A stretch of 64,000 nucleotides of DNA from CAVTSA01 sp963790575. Lineage in GTDB: Bacteria; Chloroflexota; Dormibacteria; Dormibacterales; Dormibacteraceae. Shown here in pieces: positions 18,231 to 26,960 of this stretch; position 1 is the stretch's first letter; each line of letters opens with the position of its first letter. The notes beneath the pieces were generated by a model that saw nothing but the letters and a program-made list of their open reading frames with translations, was not told where the DNA came from and did not search any database. Made by a program: the position numbers and the translations under genes. The stretch is taken from NCBI GenBank assembly GCA_963790575.1, contig CAWBPD010000015.1, forward strand, positions 62,001 through 126,000, read 5' to 3'.

Positions 18231-18896
18231 GTGAGGGGGGCGTCCGCGGTCTGGGCCGTGCTGGCGCGGGACCTGCGGGTCGAGCTCCGGGGCCGCGAGC
18301 TGCTCCCGGCCCTGGTCCAGTTCATCGTCCTCGCCCTGGTGGTGGCCAACTTCGCGTTCGCGATCGAGGGGCGGCAGCAGGTCCTCCAGATCGTCCCCGG
18401 GATCCTCTGGATGGTCCTGGTCTTCGTGGGGATCGTCGCCTTCACGCGCGCGTTCGCCGGCGAGCGCGACCAGGGCACGCTGGACGCGATGCTGCTGACG
18501 CGGGCCTCACCGGCCATGATCCTGCTCGGCAAGACCCTTGCCCAGGCGATCCTGCTGGTGGCCACCGAGGTGGTGCTCCTGCCGGCGACCGCGCTGTTTT
18601 TGCAGCTCCCCCTGCGGCCGGAGATCTTTCTGGTCGTGCTCCTGGCCATCGTCGGCATGGCCGCGCTGGGCGCCCTCTTCAGCGCGCTCGCGACCCAGAC
18701 CCGCGCCCGCGAGCTGCTGCTTCCGGTCCTCGCGGTCCCGCTCTGGATTCCCTTCGTGGTGGTGGGATCGGGGCTGGTCGACCAGGCGCTCCAGCGCGCG
18801 TCCGTCGACCTGGCACCCGTCCTCCTCTTGTGCTACATGGACATACTGTTTCTCGTGATCGCGGCGGCGGTGGCAAGGTTCGTGCTCGATGACTGA
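18231..18896 (+). CDS. ccmB: Haem exporter membrane subunit CcmB
   Basis: 221 aa from GTG 18231; GTG 18219 and TTG 18225 are possible but lie within the repeat element. Six hydrophobic helices. CcmB-type features: LARDLRVELRGRE at the N-terminus, FAGERDQGTLDAMLL, ALFSALATQTRARELLLPVL. It is the permease partner of CcmA. Overlaps ccmC by 8 nt. Confidence 0.92.
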   Translation: MRGASAVWAVLARDLRVELRGRELLPALVQFIVLALVVANFAFAIEGRQQVLQIVPGILWMVLVFVGIVAFTRAFAGERDQGTLDAMLLTRASPAMILLGKTLAQAILLVATEVVLLPATALFLQLPLRPEIFLVVLLAIVGMAALGALFSALATQTRARELLLPVLAVPLWIPFVVVGSGLVDQALQRASVDLAPVLLLCYMDILFLVIAAAVARFVLDD

Positions 18897-19617
18897 AGCC
18901 GGGTTTGAGCGCTGGGACCGGCTGCTCTACGGCCTGGTGGCCCTGGGTGTGGCGGGCATGCTCGCGGCCGGCGCGGTCATCGTCTTCTGGACCCCGGTGG
19001 ATGCGATCCAGGGTCTGCCGCAGAAGATCTTTTACCTGCACGTCTCCGCGTTCGGCGCCGGCTACGCGTGCCTCACGGTGGCGACCGTGGCCAGCATCCT
19101 CTACCTCTGGAAGGGGACCGACCGCTGGGACCGCTGGGCGCGCGCGGGCGCGGTGCCCGGCCTGGTGCTGTGCGTCGCCTGCCTCGCGATGGGCATCGTG
19201 TGGGCGGTGCCGGCCTGGAACTGGAACCCCGCCGAATCCTGGGACGCGACCTTCACCATGACGGTGGTCCTGATCGCGATCTATGTCGGGTACTTCCTGG
19301 TGCGGCAGTTCGCGCCCACGGGCCGGCGGGCGAGGCGCCTGGCCGCCGTCGTCGCCATCCTGGGCTATCTCAATGGTCCCCTCATCTACTTCAGCGTCGA
19401 TTGGTGGCAGACCCTGCACCCGGGCAACGTGATCCAGAACGACGCGCTTCCCTTCTCGATGCTGCTCACCTATCTGCTGACCCAGGCGGCGACACTGTTC
19501 CTGGCGCTGGTGATCGTGCTCATGCGGTACCGGATCGAGGCGAGGGCCGACGAGGCGGCGCTGGCCCGCGAACGCCGGCGCGACGCCGAGCCGGCGCACC
19601 AGGGAGTGCCGTTGTGA
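18889..19617 (+). CDS. ccmC: Haem exporter/CcmE-loading protein CcmC
   Basis: 242 aa with six predicted helices. The WWD-like tryptophan-rich segment is AVPAWNWNPAESWDATFT; external histidines are in KIFYLHVSAFGAGYA and VDWWQTLHPGN. CcmC presents haem to CcmE. The C-terminus is an Arg/Glu-rich cytoplasmic tail. Its TGA overlaps the GTG of the next tiny gene. Confidence 0.94.
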   Translation: MTEAGFERWDRLLYGLVALGVAGMLAAGAVIVFWTPVDAIQGLPQKIFYLHVSAFGAGYACLTVATVASILYLWKGTDRWDRWARAGAVPGLVLCVACLAMGIVWAVPAWNWNPAESWDATFTMTVVLIAIYVGYFLVRQFAPTGRRARRLAAVVAILGYLNGPLIYFSVDWWQTLHPGNVIQNDALPFSMLLTYLLTQAATLFLALVIVLMRYRIEARADEAALARERRRDAEPAHQGVPL

Positions 19618-19703
19618 GCTTCGCCATCCTCGGGTACGCGATCGGGGTGGCGGTGATCGGGGGCCTGGTGGCGGTGACCCTGCATCAGTTCCGACGCCGG
19701 TGA
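19614..19703 (+). CDS. ccmD: CcmD-like 29-aa membrane peptide
   Basis: GTG overlaps the ccmC stop (GTGA). The predicted product is one membrane helix (FAILGYAIGVAVIGGLVAVT) followed by HQFRRR. CcmD is a small single-helix protein with a basic cytoplasmic end that follows ccmC in System I operons. This one is shorter than usual (40-70 aa), so the call rests on position and topology. Its stop codon is the first codon of a family B repeat. Confidence 0.6.
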   Translation: MSFAILGYAIGVAVIGGLVAVTLHQFRRR

Positions 19704-19766
19704 GCCACCCCACGAAACTCCGCAAGCTCCGTTTCGCGGGGACCCCGGGGTGAGCCACCCCACGAA
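19700..19766. repeat. Family B repeat at end of ccm operon, reaching into next gene
   Basis: GTGAGCCACCCCACGAA occurs at 19700 and again at 19750 (50 bp apart). Between them is a hairpin of CCCCACGAAAC and GTTTCGCGGGG with a 12-nt loop, then CCCCGGGG. The first copy contains the stop of the ccmD-like gene; the second provides the start codon and first residues of the flavoprotein gene. Related to 1438-1540. Confidence 0.75.
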
Positions 19767-20907
19767 CCGCCTCCTCATCGTCGGCGGCGGTCCCGCGGCC
19801 CACGCGGCTGCGAGCGCGGCGCGAGAGGCCGGATGGACGGGCGAGTTGCTGATGCTGACTTCCGATCGCTACCCGCCCTACGACCGGACCAACCTCTCCA
19901 AGCGCTACCTGCTGGACCCCGACCTGCCGGTGGAGAAGATCGTCTTCCCGGCCGCCGACGTCGAGGTGAGGACCGGGACGGCGGTGACAGCGCTCCACCC
20001 GGAGCAGCACCAGGTGGAGCTGGAGAGTGGCGAGCGGATCGCCTACGACCGGGTGCTGCTCGCCACCGGTGGGCGCCCCCGGACACTGCCCGACTATCCG
20101 GACTCCATCTACCTGCGCTGGATCCAGGACGCCGACCGGGTCCGCGAGCTGTTGGCGACCGACGGCCGGATCGAGATCATCGGGGCCGGCTTCATCGGGT
20201 GCGAGGTGGCGGCCGCGGCGCGCCGGCGAGGACGAGAGGTCACGATCTACGAGGCGCTCGCGCAGCCGCTGCTCCGGGTGCTGGGGCCGGTGGTGGGCGA
20301 GCTGGTCGCCGACCTCCACCGGGAGCACGGCGTGGAGCTCCTCACCGGCGTCGACGAGGGGCCCGAACCCCGAGCGGATCTCGTGATCGGTGTCGGCACG
20401 CAGCCGGAGCAGGAGTTGGCGCGGGCCGCCGGCCTGCAGTGCGACAGCGGCATCCTGGTCGACGAGCTCGGCCGCACCTCGGCTCTTGACGTCTACGCGG
20501 CCGGGGACTGTGCCCGGTTCTGGAGCCTCGCGCTCGAGTCCCGGATCCGGGTCGAGCACTTTCAGACCGCGCAGCGCCACGGTCGCGCGGTCGGGCGCAA
20601 CCTCGCCACCCCGGACGCCGTCGAACCGTTCACCCAGTGGCCCTGGTTCTGGACCGATCAGTACGACCAGGAGATCCAGTACCTGGGCGCCGGCGTGCCG
20701 TGGGACGACCTGCGCTTCCGGGGCGGGGTGGAGGCGGCGCCGCTGGTGGCGTTCCAGCTCCAGGGCGACCGCGTGGTCGGGGTGGTGACCTGGAACGAGA
20801 ACCGCACCATGACGCAGATCCGCCGGATCCTGGAACGGCGAGTGCCGGTGACCATCGACCAGCTCTGCGATCCCGCCACCGACCTGCGCGCCCTCGCCCG
20901 GGGCTGA
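19750..20907 (+). CDS. FAD/NAD(P)-dependent oxidoreductase, ferredoxin reductase-like
   Basis: 385 aa. FAD dinucleotide motif LLIVGGGPAAHAAASAARE at the N-terminus, second Rossmann motif IEIIGAGFIGCEVAAAARRRG for NAD(P)H, ATGGRPR and the FAD-pyrophosphate motif DVYAAGDCARFW. The C-terminal domain resembles the reductase_C domain of Rieske/putidaredoxin-type reductases. It would pass electrons from NAD(P)H to a ferredoxin; no partner gene is adjacent. The GTG start and first five codons come from the family B repeat; no other start lies before the FAD motif. Confidence 0.85.
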   Translation: MSHPTNRLLIVGGGPAAHAAASAAREAGWTGELLMLTSDRYPPYDRTNLSKRYLLDPDLPVEKIVFPAADVEVRTGTAVTALHPEQHQVELESGERIAYDRVLLATGGRPRTLPDYPDSIYLRWIQDADRVRELLATDGRIEIIGAGFIGCEVAAAARRRGREVTIYEALAQPLLRVLGPVVGELVADLHREHGVELLTGVDEGPEPRADLVIGVGTQPEQELARAAGLQCDSGILVDELGRTSALDVYAAGDCARFWSLALESRIRVEHFQTAQRHGRAVGRNLATPDAVEPFTQWPWFWTDQYDQEIQYLGAGVPWDDLRFRGGVEAAPLVAFQLQGDRVVGVVTWNENRTMTQIRRILERRVPVTIDQLCDPATDLRALARG

Positions 20908-20933
20908 GAAAATGGCCACCACGGGAGAACGGC

Positions 20934-21533
20934 CTACGGGCTGAGGGCGGAGCGCAGGCGGGGGAGCAGGTCGCGGTGCAGGATGGCCGCGGTGAGGCCC
21001 CAGATGACCGCACCCTGCGTCCGGAGCTGGGGTCCGAAGTAAGGCCCCTCAAGGCTCCACGCGCCCTGGTCGACCAGCACCGACAGCGGCACCTCGATGA
21101 CTCCGACCAGCTCCCCCGCCGGCCAGGTGAACCGGGTGGGCGGGTTGGGCAGGTAGCTCACGAAGATGGCCACGTTGTAGTTGGTGACCGCCGCATACAG
21201 GCTGCCGGTCGCGCCCAGGACGCGGAGCGCGCCCGCGGACACCCCGAGCTCTTCCTCGGTCTCCCGGAGTGCTCCCTGGACCGCCGACTCGCCCGGCTCG
21301 ACGCGGCCGCCCGGGAGCCCGACCTGACCGGGGTGGCTGCGCAGGTCGGGGCTGCGGAGCACAAATGGGATGTTCCATTCCTCGCCCCGATGGAACAGAA
21401 TGGTATTGACGGCAGCATGGCGGGCACCCCGCCGAAAGGTTCCCCATCCCTGCACAGGTCGCAGTGATCCCTCGAGGCGCCGCAGGAAATGGTTCTCCTG
21501 GGAGTCGATCCGGGCGGGGTGGCTGTGGGGCAT
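20934..21533 (-). CDS. Nudix hydrolase, CoA pyrophosphatase type
   Basis: 199 aa from the ATG at 21533; a GTG at 21578 would add 15 residues but overlap the divergent gene. The Nudix box is GRVEPGESAVQGALRETEEE plus LGV, complete with REx2EE. The preceding VLRSPDLRSHPGQVGLPGG is the NuCoA motif, so it probably splits CoA or acyl-CoA into phosphopantetheine and 3',5'-ADP. A second, truncated Nudix remnant of the same subfamily lies at 31461-31670. Confidence 0.87.
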   Translation of the reverse strand: MPHSHPARIDSQENHFLRRLEGSLRPVQGWGTFRRGARHAAVNTILFHRGEEWNIPFVLRSPDLRSHPGQVGLPGGRVEPGESAVQGALRETEEELGVSAGALRVLGATGSLYAAVTNYNVAIFVSYLPNPPTRFTWPAGELVGVIEVPLSVLVDQGAWSLEGPYFGPQLRTQGAVIWGLTAAILHRDLLPRLRSALSP

Positions 21534-21555
21534 TCTCGGTAAGGTAGGTGGGCAA

Positions 21556-21906
21556 ATGATCGACCGGACGAGTGCCACGATCGAAGATATGGAGGCGGGG
21601 ATCGCGCGCGCGAACGCCCGGCGGTACGCCTTTTACACGATGCTGCACACCACGGATCGCATCCTCTGGCGGCTGGAGGAGATGAATCGGGACGGCCTGC
21701 GCAAGCTCAACGCGGCCCAGCGCCGGTACATCCGGCGTGCTTTCGAGTGCCTTCCCTGCGACGTGATCCGCGCCTTCCGGGACTCGGATCAGGTCCAGGT
21801 GGTACTGGACTCGATCTTCGACATGCAGGAGCGCCTCTTTAAGTGGCGGGATCCGAAGTGGTCGGTGGGAGCCGACCCGGAGGATCTGGAACGCCTGGCC
21901 GGGTAG
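21556..21906 (+). CDS. Hypothetical protein, 116 aa helical
   Basis: ATG at 21556 with a purine-rich GGTAGGTGGG ahead. Sequence rich in Arg, Glu and aromatic residues (RYAFYTMLHTTDRILWRLEE, AAQRRYIRRAFECLPCDVI), predicted all-helical and cytoplasmic. No family recognised. It ends 4 nt before the DtxR gene, so the two are probably cotranscribed. Confidence 0.6.
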   Translation: MIDRTSATIEDMEAGIARANARRYAFYTMLHTTDRILWRLEEMNRDGLRKLNAAQRRYIRRAFECLPCDVIRAFRDSDQVQVVLDSIFDMQERLFKWRDPKWSVGADPEDLERLAG

Positions 21907-21910
21907 TCGC

Positions 21911-22615
21911 TTGACGACCGCACCGGTCCAAGAGGGCGTCGCCGAGGCGGGCGCCGAGCCTTCCGAGGTCGTGGGCCGCTACCTCGAAGCCATCTACTAC
22001 ATGGAGGTGGAGGGGGAGCGCGCCTGGTCGGCCCGGCTCGCCGACTGGCTGGGCGTCTCTCGACCCACGGTGACGATCGGCATCCGGCGCATGATCCGCG
22101 ATGGTCTGGTGACGGTCAACGACAAAAAGGCGATCGAGCTCACGGATGCCGGCCGCGCCCGGGCGGCGGCGATCGTACGGCGTCACCGGATCATGGAGCG
22201 CTGGCTGACTGAGGGGTTGGGCCTGGATTGGGTCTCCGCGGACGAGGAGGCGGCGCGCCTCGAGCACGCCGTATCGGACAAGGTCGAGCACGCGGTGTGG
22301 GAGCAGCTGGGGCGGCCCTCGACCTGCCCGCACGGAAACCCCATCCCGGGCGTGGCAACGCTGGCCCGCGGTGAGGCTCGGCTCTCGTCTTGTGCGGCGG
22401 GCGAGCGGGTGGCGGTGACGCGCATCTCGGAGGTGGCGGAGCGGGAGGCGCCGGTGCTGCTGTCCTACCTGGGGGAGCGAGGCATGGTGCCGGGGGCGCC
22501 CATCCAGGTGCTGGAGCGGGATGCGCTCGGGGACACGCTGCGCCTCCAGCTTCCGGATCGCGAGCTCACGGTCGCGATGCGGGTGGCGGACAAGGTCTGG
22601 GCGGTCAAAGCCTGA
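21911..22615 (+). CDS. DtxR-family metal-dependent transcriptional regulator
   Basis: 234 aa, TTG start 4 nt after the previous gene. Winged-helix DNA-binding domain with helix-turn-helix LADWLGVSRPTVTIGIRRM; metal-binding/dimerisation domain with RHRIMERWLTEGLGLDW, EAARLEHAVSD and CPHGNPIPG; C-terminal FeoA/SH3-like domain (RGMVPGAPIQVLERD). DtxR, IdeR and MntR repress iron or manganese uptake genes when metal is bound. Which metal is unclear. Confidence 0.92.
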   Translation: MTTAPVQEGVAEAGAEPSEVVGRYLEAIYYMEVEGERAWSARLADWLGVSRPTVTIGIRRMIRDGLVTVNDKKAIELTDAGRARAAAIVRRHRIMERWLTEGLGLDWVSADEEAARLEHAVSDKVEHAVWEQLGRPSTCPHGNPIPGVATLARGEARLSSCAAGERVAVTRISEVAEREAPVLLSYLGERGMVPGAPIQVLERDALGDTLRLQLPDRELTVAMRVADKVWAVKA

Positions 22616-22650
22616 CGCTGAGAGCGCCTGGGCCGCCTTTGTTTAACACC

Positions 22651-22708
22651 CCTTTCGCGTGAAAGTGGGCCTATGGGAAGTGCCATAGCACCCCTTTCGC
22701 GTGAAAGC
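22651..22708. repeat. Family D palindrome triplet (21 + 21 bp spacing)
   Basis: TTTCGCGTGAAA at 22653 and 22695 (42 bp apart) with CTATGG-N6-CCATAG at 22671-22688 centred exactly midway. Lies between the convergent ends of the DtxR and ABC exporter genes. Confidence 0.8.
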
Positions 22709-22716
22709 GGCCTACG

Positions 22717-25700
22717 TCAGCCGGCGATCTCCTCCTCCACCGTCGACGCGCCCACGAACGACGCCCAGAGCCGCGCGTAGCCACCACCGAGACGGAGCAG
22801 GTCGTCGTGCGAGCCGTCCTCCACCACGCGGCCGTGCTCCATGTACAGGATCCGGTCGGCGCGGGCCGCGGTGGTCAGGCGGTGGGCGATGACCACGGTG
22901 GTCCGCTGTCGCGCCAGCCGTTCGGTGGCCCGCGTCACCAGTGCCTCGCTGCGCAGGTCGAGCGCCGCCGTCGCCTCGTCGAGCAGCAGGATCGAGGGCT
23001 CCACCAGCTCCGCCCGGGCCAGCGCCAGCAGCTGCCGCTGGCCGGCCGAGAGGTTGCGGCCCCTCTCTGCGATGGGGTGCAGGTAGGCGCCCGGCAGCGC
23101 GGCGATCATCTGGTGCGCGCCGACCGCCCGAGCCGCGGCCTCCACCTCGGCGTCGCTCGCCTCCGGCCGTCCGTAGGCGATCTGGTCCCGCACGTTGCCG
23201 GGGAACAGGTAGGCCTCCTGCGGCACCAGGCCCAGATGGTGCCGGTAGGCGGCGAGATCCAGCGTGCGGAGGTCGTGACCGTCGACCCGGATCCGCCCCG
23301 CGCTGACGTCGTAGAAGCGCTCGATCAGCTTGACGATGGTCGACTTCCCGGCTCCCGTCTCCCCGACCAGCGCCACCGTCTGGCGCGCCGGGATCGAGAA
23401 GTCCAGGCCCGCGATCGCGGGGCGCACGGCGTGCTCGTACTGGAAGACCACGCCCTCGAACTGAACGCGGCCGTCCACCCGCTCCAGCACCACCGGGCGG
23501 GCCGGTGGCGGGGTCGAGGTCGGCGTCGCAAGCAGCTCCCGGATCCGCTGCAGCCCGACCGACGCCTGCTGGTAGCCGTCGAAGACCTGGGACAGGTTCT
23601 GGATCGGCGTGAACAGAAGGTCGATGTAGAGCAGGTAGGCGATCAGCCCGCCGGCGGTGATCAGGCCCGAGTGGTACTGGGCGGTCGCCAGCGCCAGGAC
23701 CAGCGCGCCTGCCAGGTAGCTGAGAAGCTGGACGAAGGGGAAGTAGATGGAGATGTAGCGCTGTGCGAGCGTCCGTGTCCGCCGGTATCCGTCCGAGAGC
23801 CCGGCGAAGCGCCGCAGGTTGAATCCCTCGCGGCGGAACGCCTGTGACACCCGCAGCCCGGCGACGTTCTCCTGCAGATCCGCGTTGACGGCCGAGATCT
23901 GCTCCCGCGCCCGCATGTAGGTCCGCCTGGTGATCTGGCGGAAGAACACCGTCGCGACCACCAGGATGGGCAGGGTCAGGCCCACCACCAGCATCAGCTT
24001 GAAGTTGAGGATGAAGAGCGCGATCAGGACGCCGAAGAAGGTCAGCACGCTGACCAGCGCCGTCACCAGCCCCGTCTGGAGGAACGAGGAGAGCGCATCC
24101 ACGTCGGTCGTCATGCGGGTCATGATCCGGCCCGCCATCTCACGCTCGTAGTAGTCGAGCCCCAGCCGCTGCAGGTGGCTGAAGATCTTGACGCGCAGCG
24201 TGTACAGGAACCGCTCCCCCGTGTTCCCGGTGATCCAGACGCCGCCCCGCTGCACCGCCCAGTCGAAGAGCACGACCCCGAGCGCGAGAGCGGCGGCGAT
24301 GAAGACAGCGCTCAAAGCACCCCGGCTGACGCCGTTGTCGATCCCGTTGCGGATCAGGACCGGCAGCGCGAGCGTGCACACCGCGTCGACGGCCATCAGG
24401 CCGAGTCCGGCGGCGAAGAGCCAGCGGAACCGGGACAGCAGATGCCCGAGGCGGAACCGCTCGTCGGGCGCGCGCGCGAACGCGGGGTCGACGTTGGGGC
24501 GCCGGTCGGCCGGTGGGAGGCGGTCGACGGCGTCCAGCAGCTCCGGCGTCGGCGGCATCGAGGCGAGCCCGGCCATGATGCCACCCGCCGGCCCTCCGCG
24601 GCCCCCAGCCGCTCCCATGCGCCCCAGACGCTGGGCGAGCAGCGGATCGTCGATGCGGTGGGGGACACCGGCCGGATCCCAGAGCTCGGGTGTGATCCCC
24701 TCCGGGCCGGGGGGCGCCGGTTCGGCCACCAGTGCGAGCTCGTCCGAGTCAGGGCCCGCGAGCAGCATCCGGAACAGCTCCGAGCGCTCCATCAGCTCGT
24801 CCAGGGTCCCCAGGTCCTGCACCTGCCCCGCGTCCAGGACGGCGATGCGGTCGGCCAGCTGGAGCGTCGAGCGCCGGTGCGCCATCAACACCGTGGTGCG
24901 TCCGGCGAGGACCCGGTGCAGCGTGTCGTGGATCTCCGCCTCCACCCGCGCGTCGACGGCTGAGGTGGCGTCGTCGAGGAGCAGGATCTCGGGGTTGGTG
25001 AGCATGGCGCGGGCCAGCGCCACCCGCTGCCGCTGACCGCCGGAAAGCGTCAGCCCCTGCTCGCCGACCACGGTGTCGTACCCCGCCGGCAGCTCCTCGA
25101 TGAATTGATCCGCCTCGGCCGCGCGCGCCGCCGCCCGGACCTGCTCGCGGGTCGCGTCCGGGCGCCCGTAGGCGATGTTGGCCGCCACCGACTCGCTGAA
25201 CAGGAAGCTGTCCTCCATCGCCATCCCGATGCCCGCCCGCAGCGAGTCGAGCGTCAGCTCGCGCACGTCCTGTCCGTCGATCCGGAGCGAGCCCGCCTGC
25301 ACGTCGTAGAAGCGCGGCAGCAGCTGGGAGACGGTCGACTTGCCGGAGCCCGATCCTCCCACCAGGGCGAGCGTCTCGCCGGGCTTGACGCTGAGCGTGA
25401 AGTCGCGCAGCACCGGCTCGCCAGGGTCGTAGCCGAAGGTCACCCGGTCGAACTCGATCCGGCCCGGGCCGGCGATCAGCGGGCGGGCGTCCGGCGCGTC
25501 CTGCACCACCGGCCGCACGTCGATCAGATCCAGCACCCGGATCACCGACGCGCGTGCCTGCTGTCCGGTGGTCAGCAGCAGCGAGAGCATCCGCACCGGA
25601 CCCGTCATCTGGGTGACGTAGGTCGAGAAGGCGAGGAAGGTGCCCAGCGAGAGGTGTGCCCGCAGCGCCAGGAAACCCCCCAGGGCGAGCACGCCGACCG

Positions 25701-26484
25701 TGCCCAACTGCGGGATCGCGGTCATCGCGGGGGTGTAGAAGCTCTGCAGCCGGACCGTGCGCACCCGGGCCCCGAAGACCTGCTGTGAGAGGCGGTCGAC
25801 CCGGTTCAGCTCCTGCTCCTCCTGGCCGAAGCCCTTGACCACGCGGACCCCGGTGGTGGCGGCCTCGACCGCGCCCGCGACCTGGGCCTCACGCTGCTGG
25901 GCGTACCAGCTGGAAGGGAAGAGGCGGGAACGGCTCCGCATCCCGAAGTACCCGAGTGCGGGCGCCGTGGCCAGCGCCACCAGCGCCAGCAGCGGCGAGA
26001 GCCAGAACATGACCCCCAGCGAGACCACGAAGAGAACCAGGTTGCCGGCCAGGTTGGGCAGCATCTGCAGCAGGGCCTGGATCAGGGTCAGGTCGGAGGT
26101 CGCGCGCCCCACCACCTGTCCGGTGTCGAGGTCGTCCTGCCGGGCCCCGTCGAGCTGGGAGAGCGACCGGAACAGATCGGTCCGCAGCTCGTACTGGACG
26201 TCGACCGAGAGCCGCCCGCCGTTGAACCGGCGCGAGTAGGTGAAGGCGAACACCGCGAGGGCCGCCGCCACCAGCAGGATCACCCAGGGGAGCAGGGGCT
26301 GCTCCCGGACCAGGATGACCTTGTCGATGATCTGGCGCTGGATCAGGGGGATCGCGACCATGATCGACTGGCCCAGGATCCCGGCTCCGAAGGCGATCAG
26401 AACGCGGCCGCGGAATCGCCAGCAGTAGCCGGCCATCCGCCGGACCCACCGATCCGACGCCCGGCCGGTCGCCATCCGACTCAC
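22717..26484 (-). CDS. Fused heterodimeric-type ABC exporter (TMD-NBD-TMD-NBD)
   Basis: 1255 aa: membrane domain ~20-320, NBD1 ~345-580, a Pro/Gly-rich linker ~585-690, second membrane domain ~690-1000, NBD2 ~1015-1250. NBD1 has Walker A GGSGSGKST and signature LSGGQRQR, but its Walker B reads LLLDDATSAVD (catalytic Glu replaced by Asp) and the Q-loop carries Glu (AMEDSFLF). NBD2 has GETGAGKST, LSAGQRQL and an intact LLLDEATAALD. One degenerate ATP site is the pattern of heterodimeric exporters such as TM287/288 and of fused actinobacterial exporters like Rv0194. Likely multidrug or lipid export, controlled by the MarR gene that overlaps its GTG start. Confidence 0.93.
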   Translation of the reverse strand: MSRMATGRASDRWVRRMAGYCWRFRGRVLIAFGAGILGQSIMVAIPLIQRQIIDKVILVREQPLLPWVILLVAAALAVFAFTYSRRFNGGRLSVDVQYELRTDLFRSLSQLDGARQDDLDTGQVVGRATSDLTLIQALLQMLPNLAGNLVLFVVSLGVMFWLSPLLALVALATAPALGYFGMRSRSRLFPSSWYAQQREAQVAGAVEAATTGVRVVKGFGQEEQELNRVDRLSQQVFGARVRTVRLQSFYTPAMTAIPQLGTVGVLALGGFLALRAHLSLGTFLAFSTYVTQMTGPVRMLSLLLTTGQQARASVIRVLDLIDVRPVVQDAPDARPLIAGPGRIEFDRVTFGYDPGEPVLRDFTLSVKPGETLALVGGSGSGKSTVSQLLPRFYDVQAGSLRIDGQDVRELTLDSLRAGIGMAMEDSFLFSESVAANIAYGRPDATREQVRAAARAAEADQFIEELPAGYDTVVGEQGLTLSGGQRQRVALARAMLTNPEILLLDDATSAVDARVEAEIHDTLHRVLAGRTTVLMAHRRSTLQLADRIAVLDAGQVQDLGTLDELMERSELFRMLLAGPDSDELALVAEPAPPGPEGITPELWDPAGVPHRIDDPLLAQRLGRMGAAGGRGGPAGGIMAGLASMPPTPELLDAVDRLPPADRRPNVDPAFARAPDERFRLGHLLSRFRWLFAAGLGLMAVDAVCTLALPVLIRNGIDNGVSRGALSAVFIAAALALGVVLFDWAVQRGGVWITGNTGERFLYTLRVKIFSHLQRLGLDYYEREMAGRIMTRMTTDVDALSSFLQTGLVTALVSVLTFFGVLIALFILNFKLMLVVGLTLPILVVATVFFRQITRRTYMRAREQISAVNADLQENVAGLRVSQAFRREGFNLRRFAGLSDGYRRTRTLAQRYISIYFPFVQLLSYLAGALVLALATAQYHSGLITAGGLIAYLLYIDLLFTPIQNLSQVFDGYQQASVGLQRIRELLATPTSTPPPARPVVLERVDGRVQFEGVVFQYEHAVRPAIAGLDFSIPARQTVALVGETGAGKSTIVKLIERFYDVSAGRIRVDGHDLRTLDLAAYRHHLGLVPQEAYLFPGNVRDQIAYGRPEASDAEVEAAARAVGAHQMIAALPGAYLHPIAERGRNLSAGQRQLLALARAELVEPSILLLDEATAALDLRSEALVTRATERLARQRTTVVIAHRLTTAARADRILYMEHGRVVEDGSHDDLLRLGGGYARLWASFVGASTVEEEIAG

Positions 26485-26927
26485 GAAACGGGCGCCCCTG
26501 GGAGCGCCGGCGCCGGCGCCGGGTCTTGCAGTTCGGCCAGCAGCGTCAGCAGGCGCGCCGGGTCGGAGGCCCGATCCAGGACCGGCCGCACCCGTTCCAC
26601 GTACGCGCGCTCGGTTTCCTGCAGCGCCTCCGCGCCCCGCTCGGTGAGGCAGAGCCGGACCACCCGGCGGTCCATGGCGTCGGTCTCACGGACCAGGAAG
26701 CCGGCCTGGACCAGCCCGTCGGCGACCGCCGTCAGGGTCGGTTTTCGGACCGCCAGCCGGTCCGCCAGGCGCGCGGCGCGCTCCCCGCCCGCCTCCACCA
26801 TCCGCAGGATGCGATATTGGGGCACGGTGAGGGGCGTGGGAACGCGCTCCAGAAGCCGCTCCACCCGGAGCAGGGAGTCGATGCCGATCAAAAGCGCGGC
26901 GTCGTGGGGGTCTGGGCTGGACGGCAC
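26481..26927 (-). CDS. MarR-family transcriptional regulator
   Basis: 148 aa, GTG start. Winged helix with RLADRLAVRKPTLTAVADGL as recognition region and the wing around FLVRETDAMDRRVVRLCLTERG. Its stop overlaps the exporter start (GTGA), so regulator and exporter form one operon, a common autoregulated drug-efflux arrangement. The 32-bp gap to the divergent dienelactone hydrolase contains palindromes likely bound by this protein. Confidence 0.92.
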   Translation of the reverse strand: MPSSPDPHDAALLIGIDSLLRVERLLERVPTPLTVPQYRILRMVEAGGERAARLADRLAVRKPTLTAVADGLVQAGFLVRETDAMDRRVVRLCLTERGAEALQETERAYVERVRPVLDRASDPARLLTLLAELQDPAPAPALPGAPVS

Positions 26928-26960
26928 GGTTAGACAGTCTACTAGTTAGGGAGGCTAACT
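26928..26960. promoter_or_regulatory. Divergent MarR operator region
   Basis: TAGACAGTCTA (26931-26941) is a perfect palindrome and AGTTAG-GGAGG-CTAACT (26944-26960) a second one with 6-bp arms; GTTAG repeats at 26929 and 26945. The central GGAGG also serves as ribosome site for the TTG start at 26960, so a repressor bound here could silence both directions. Confidence 0.55.
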
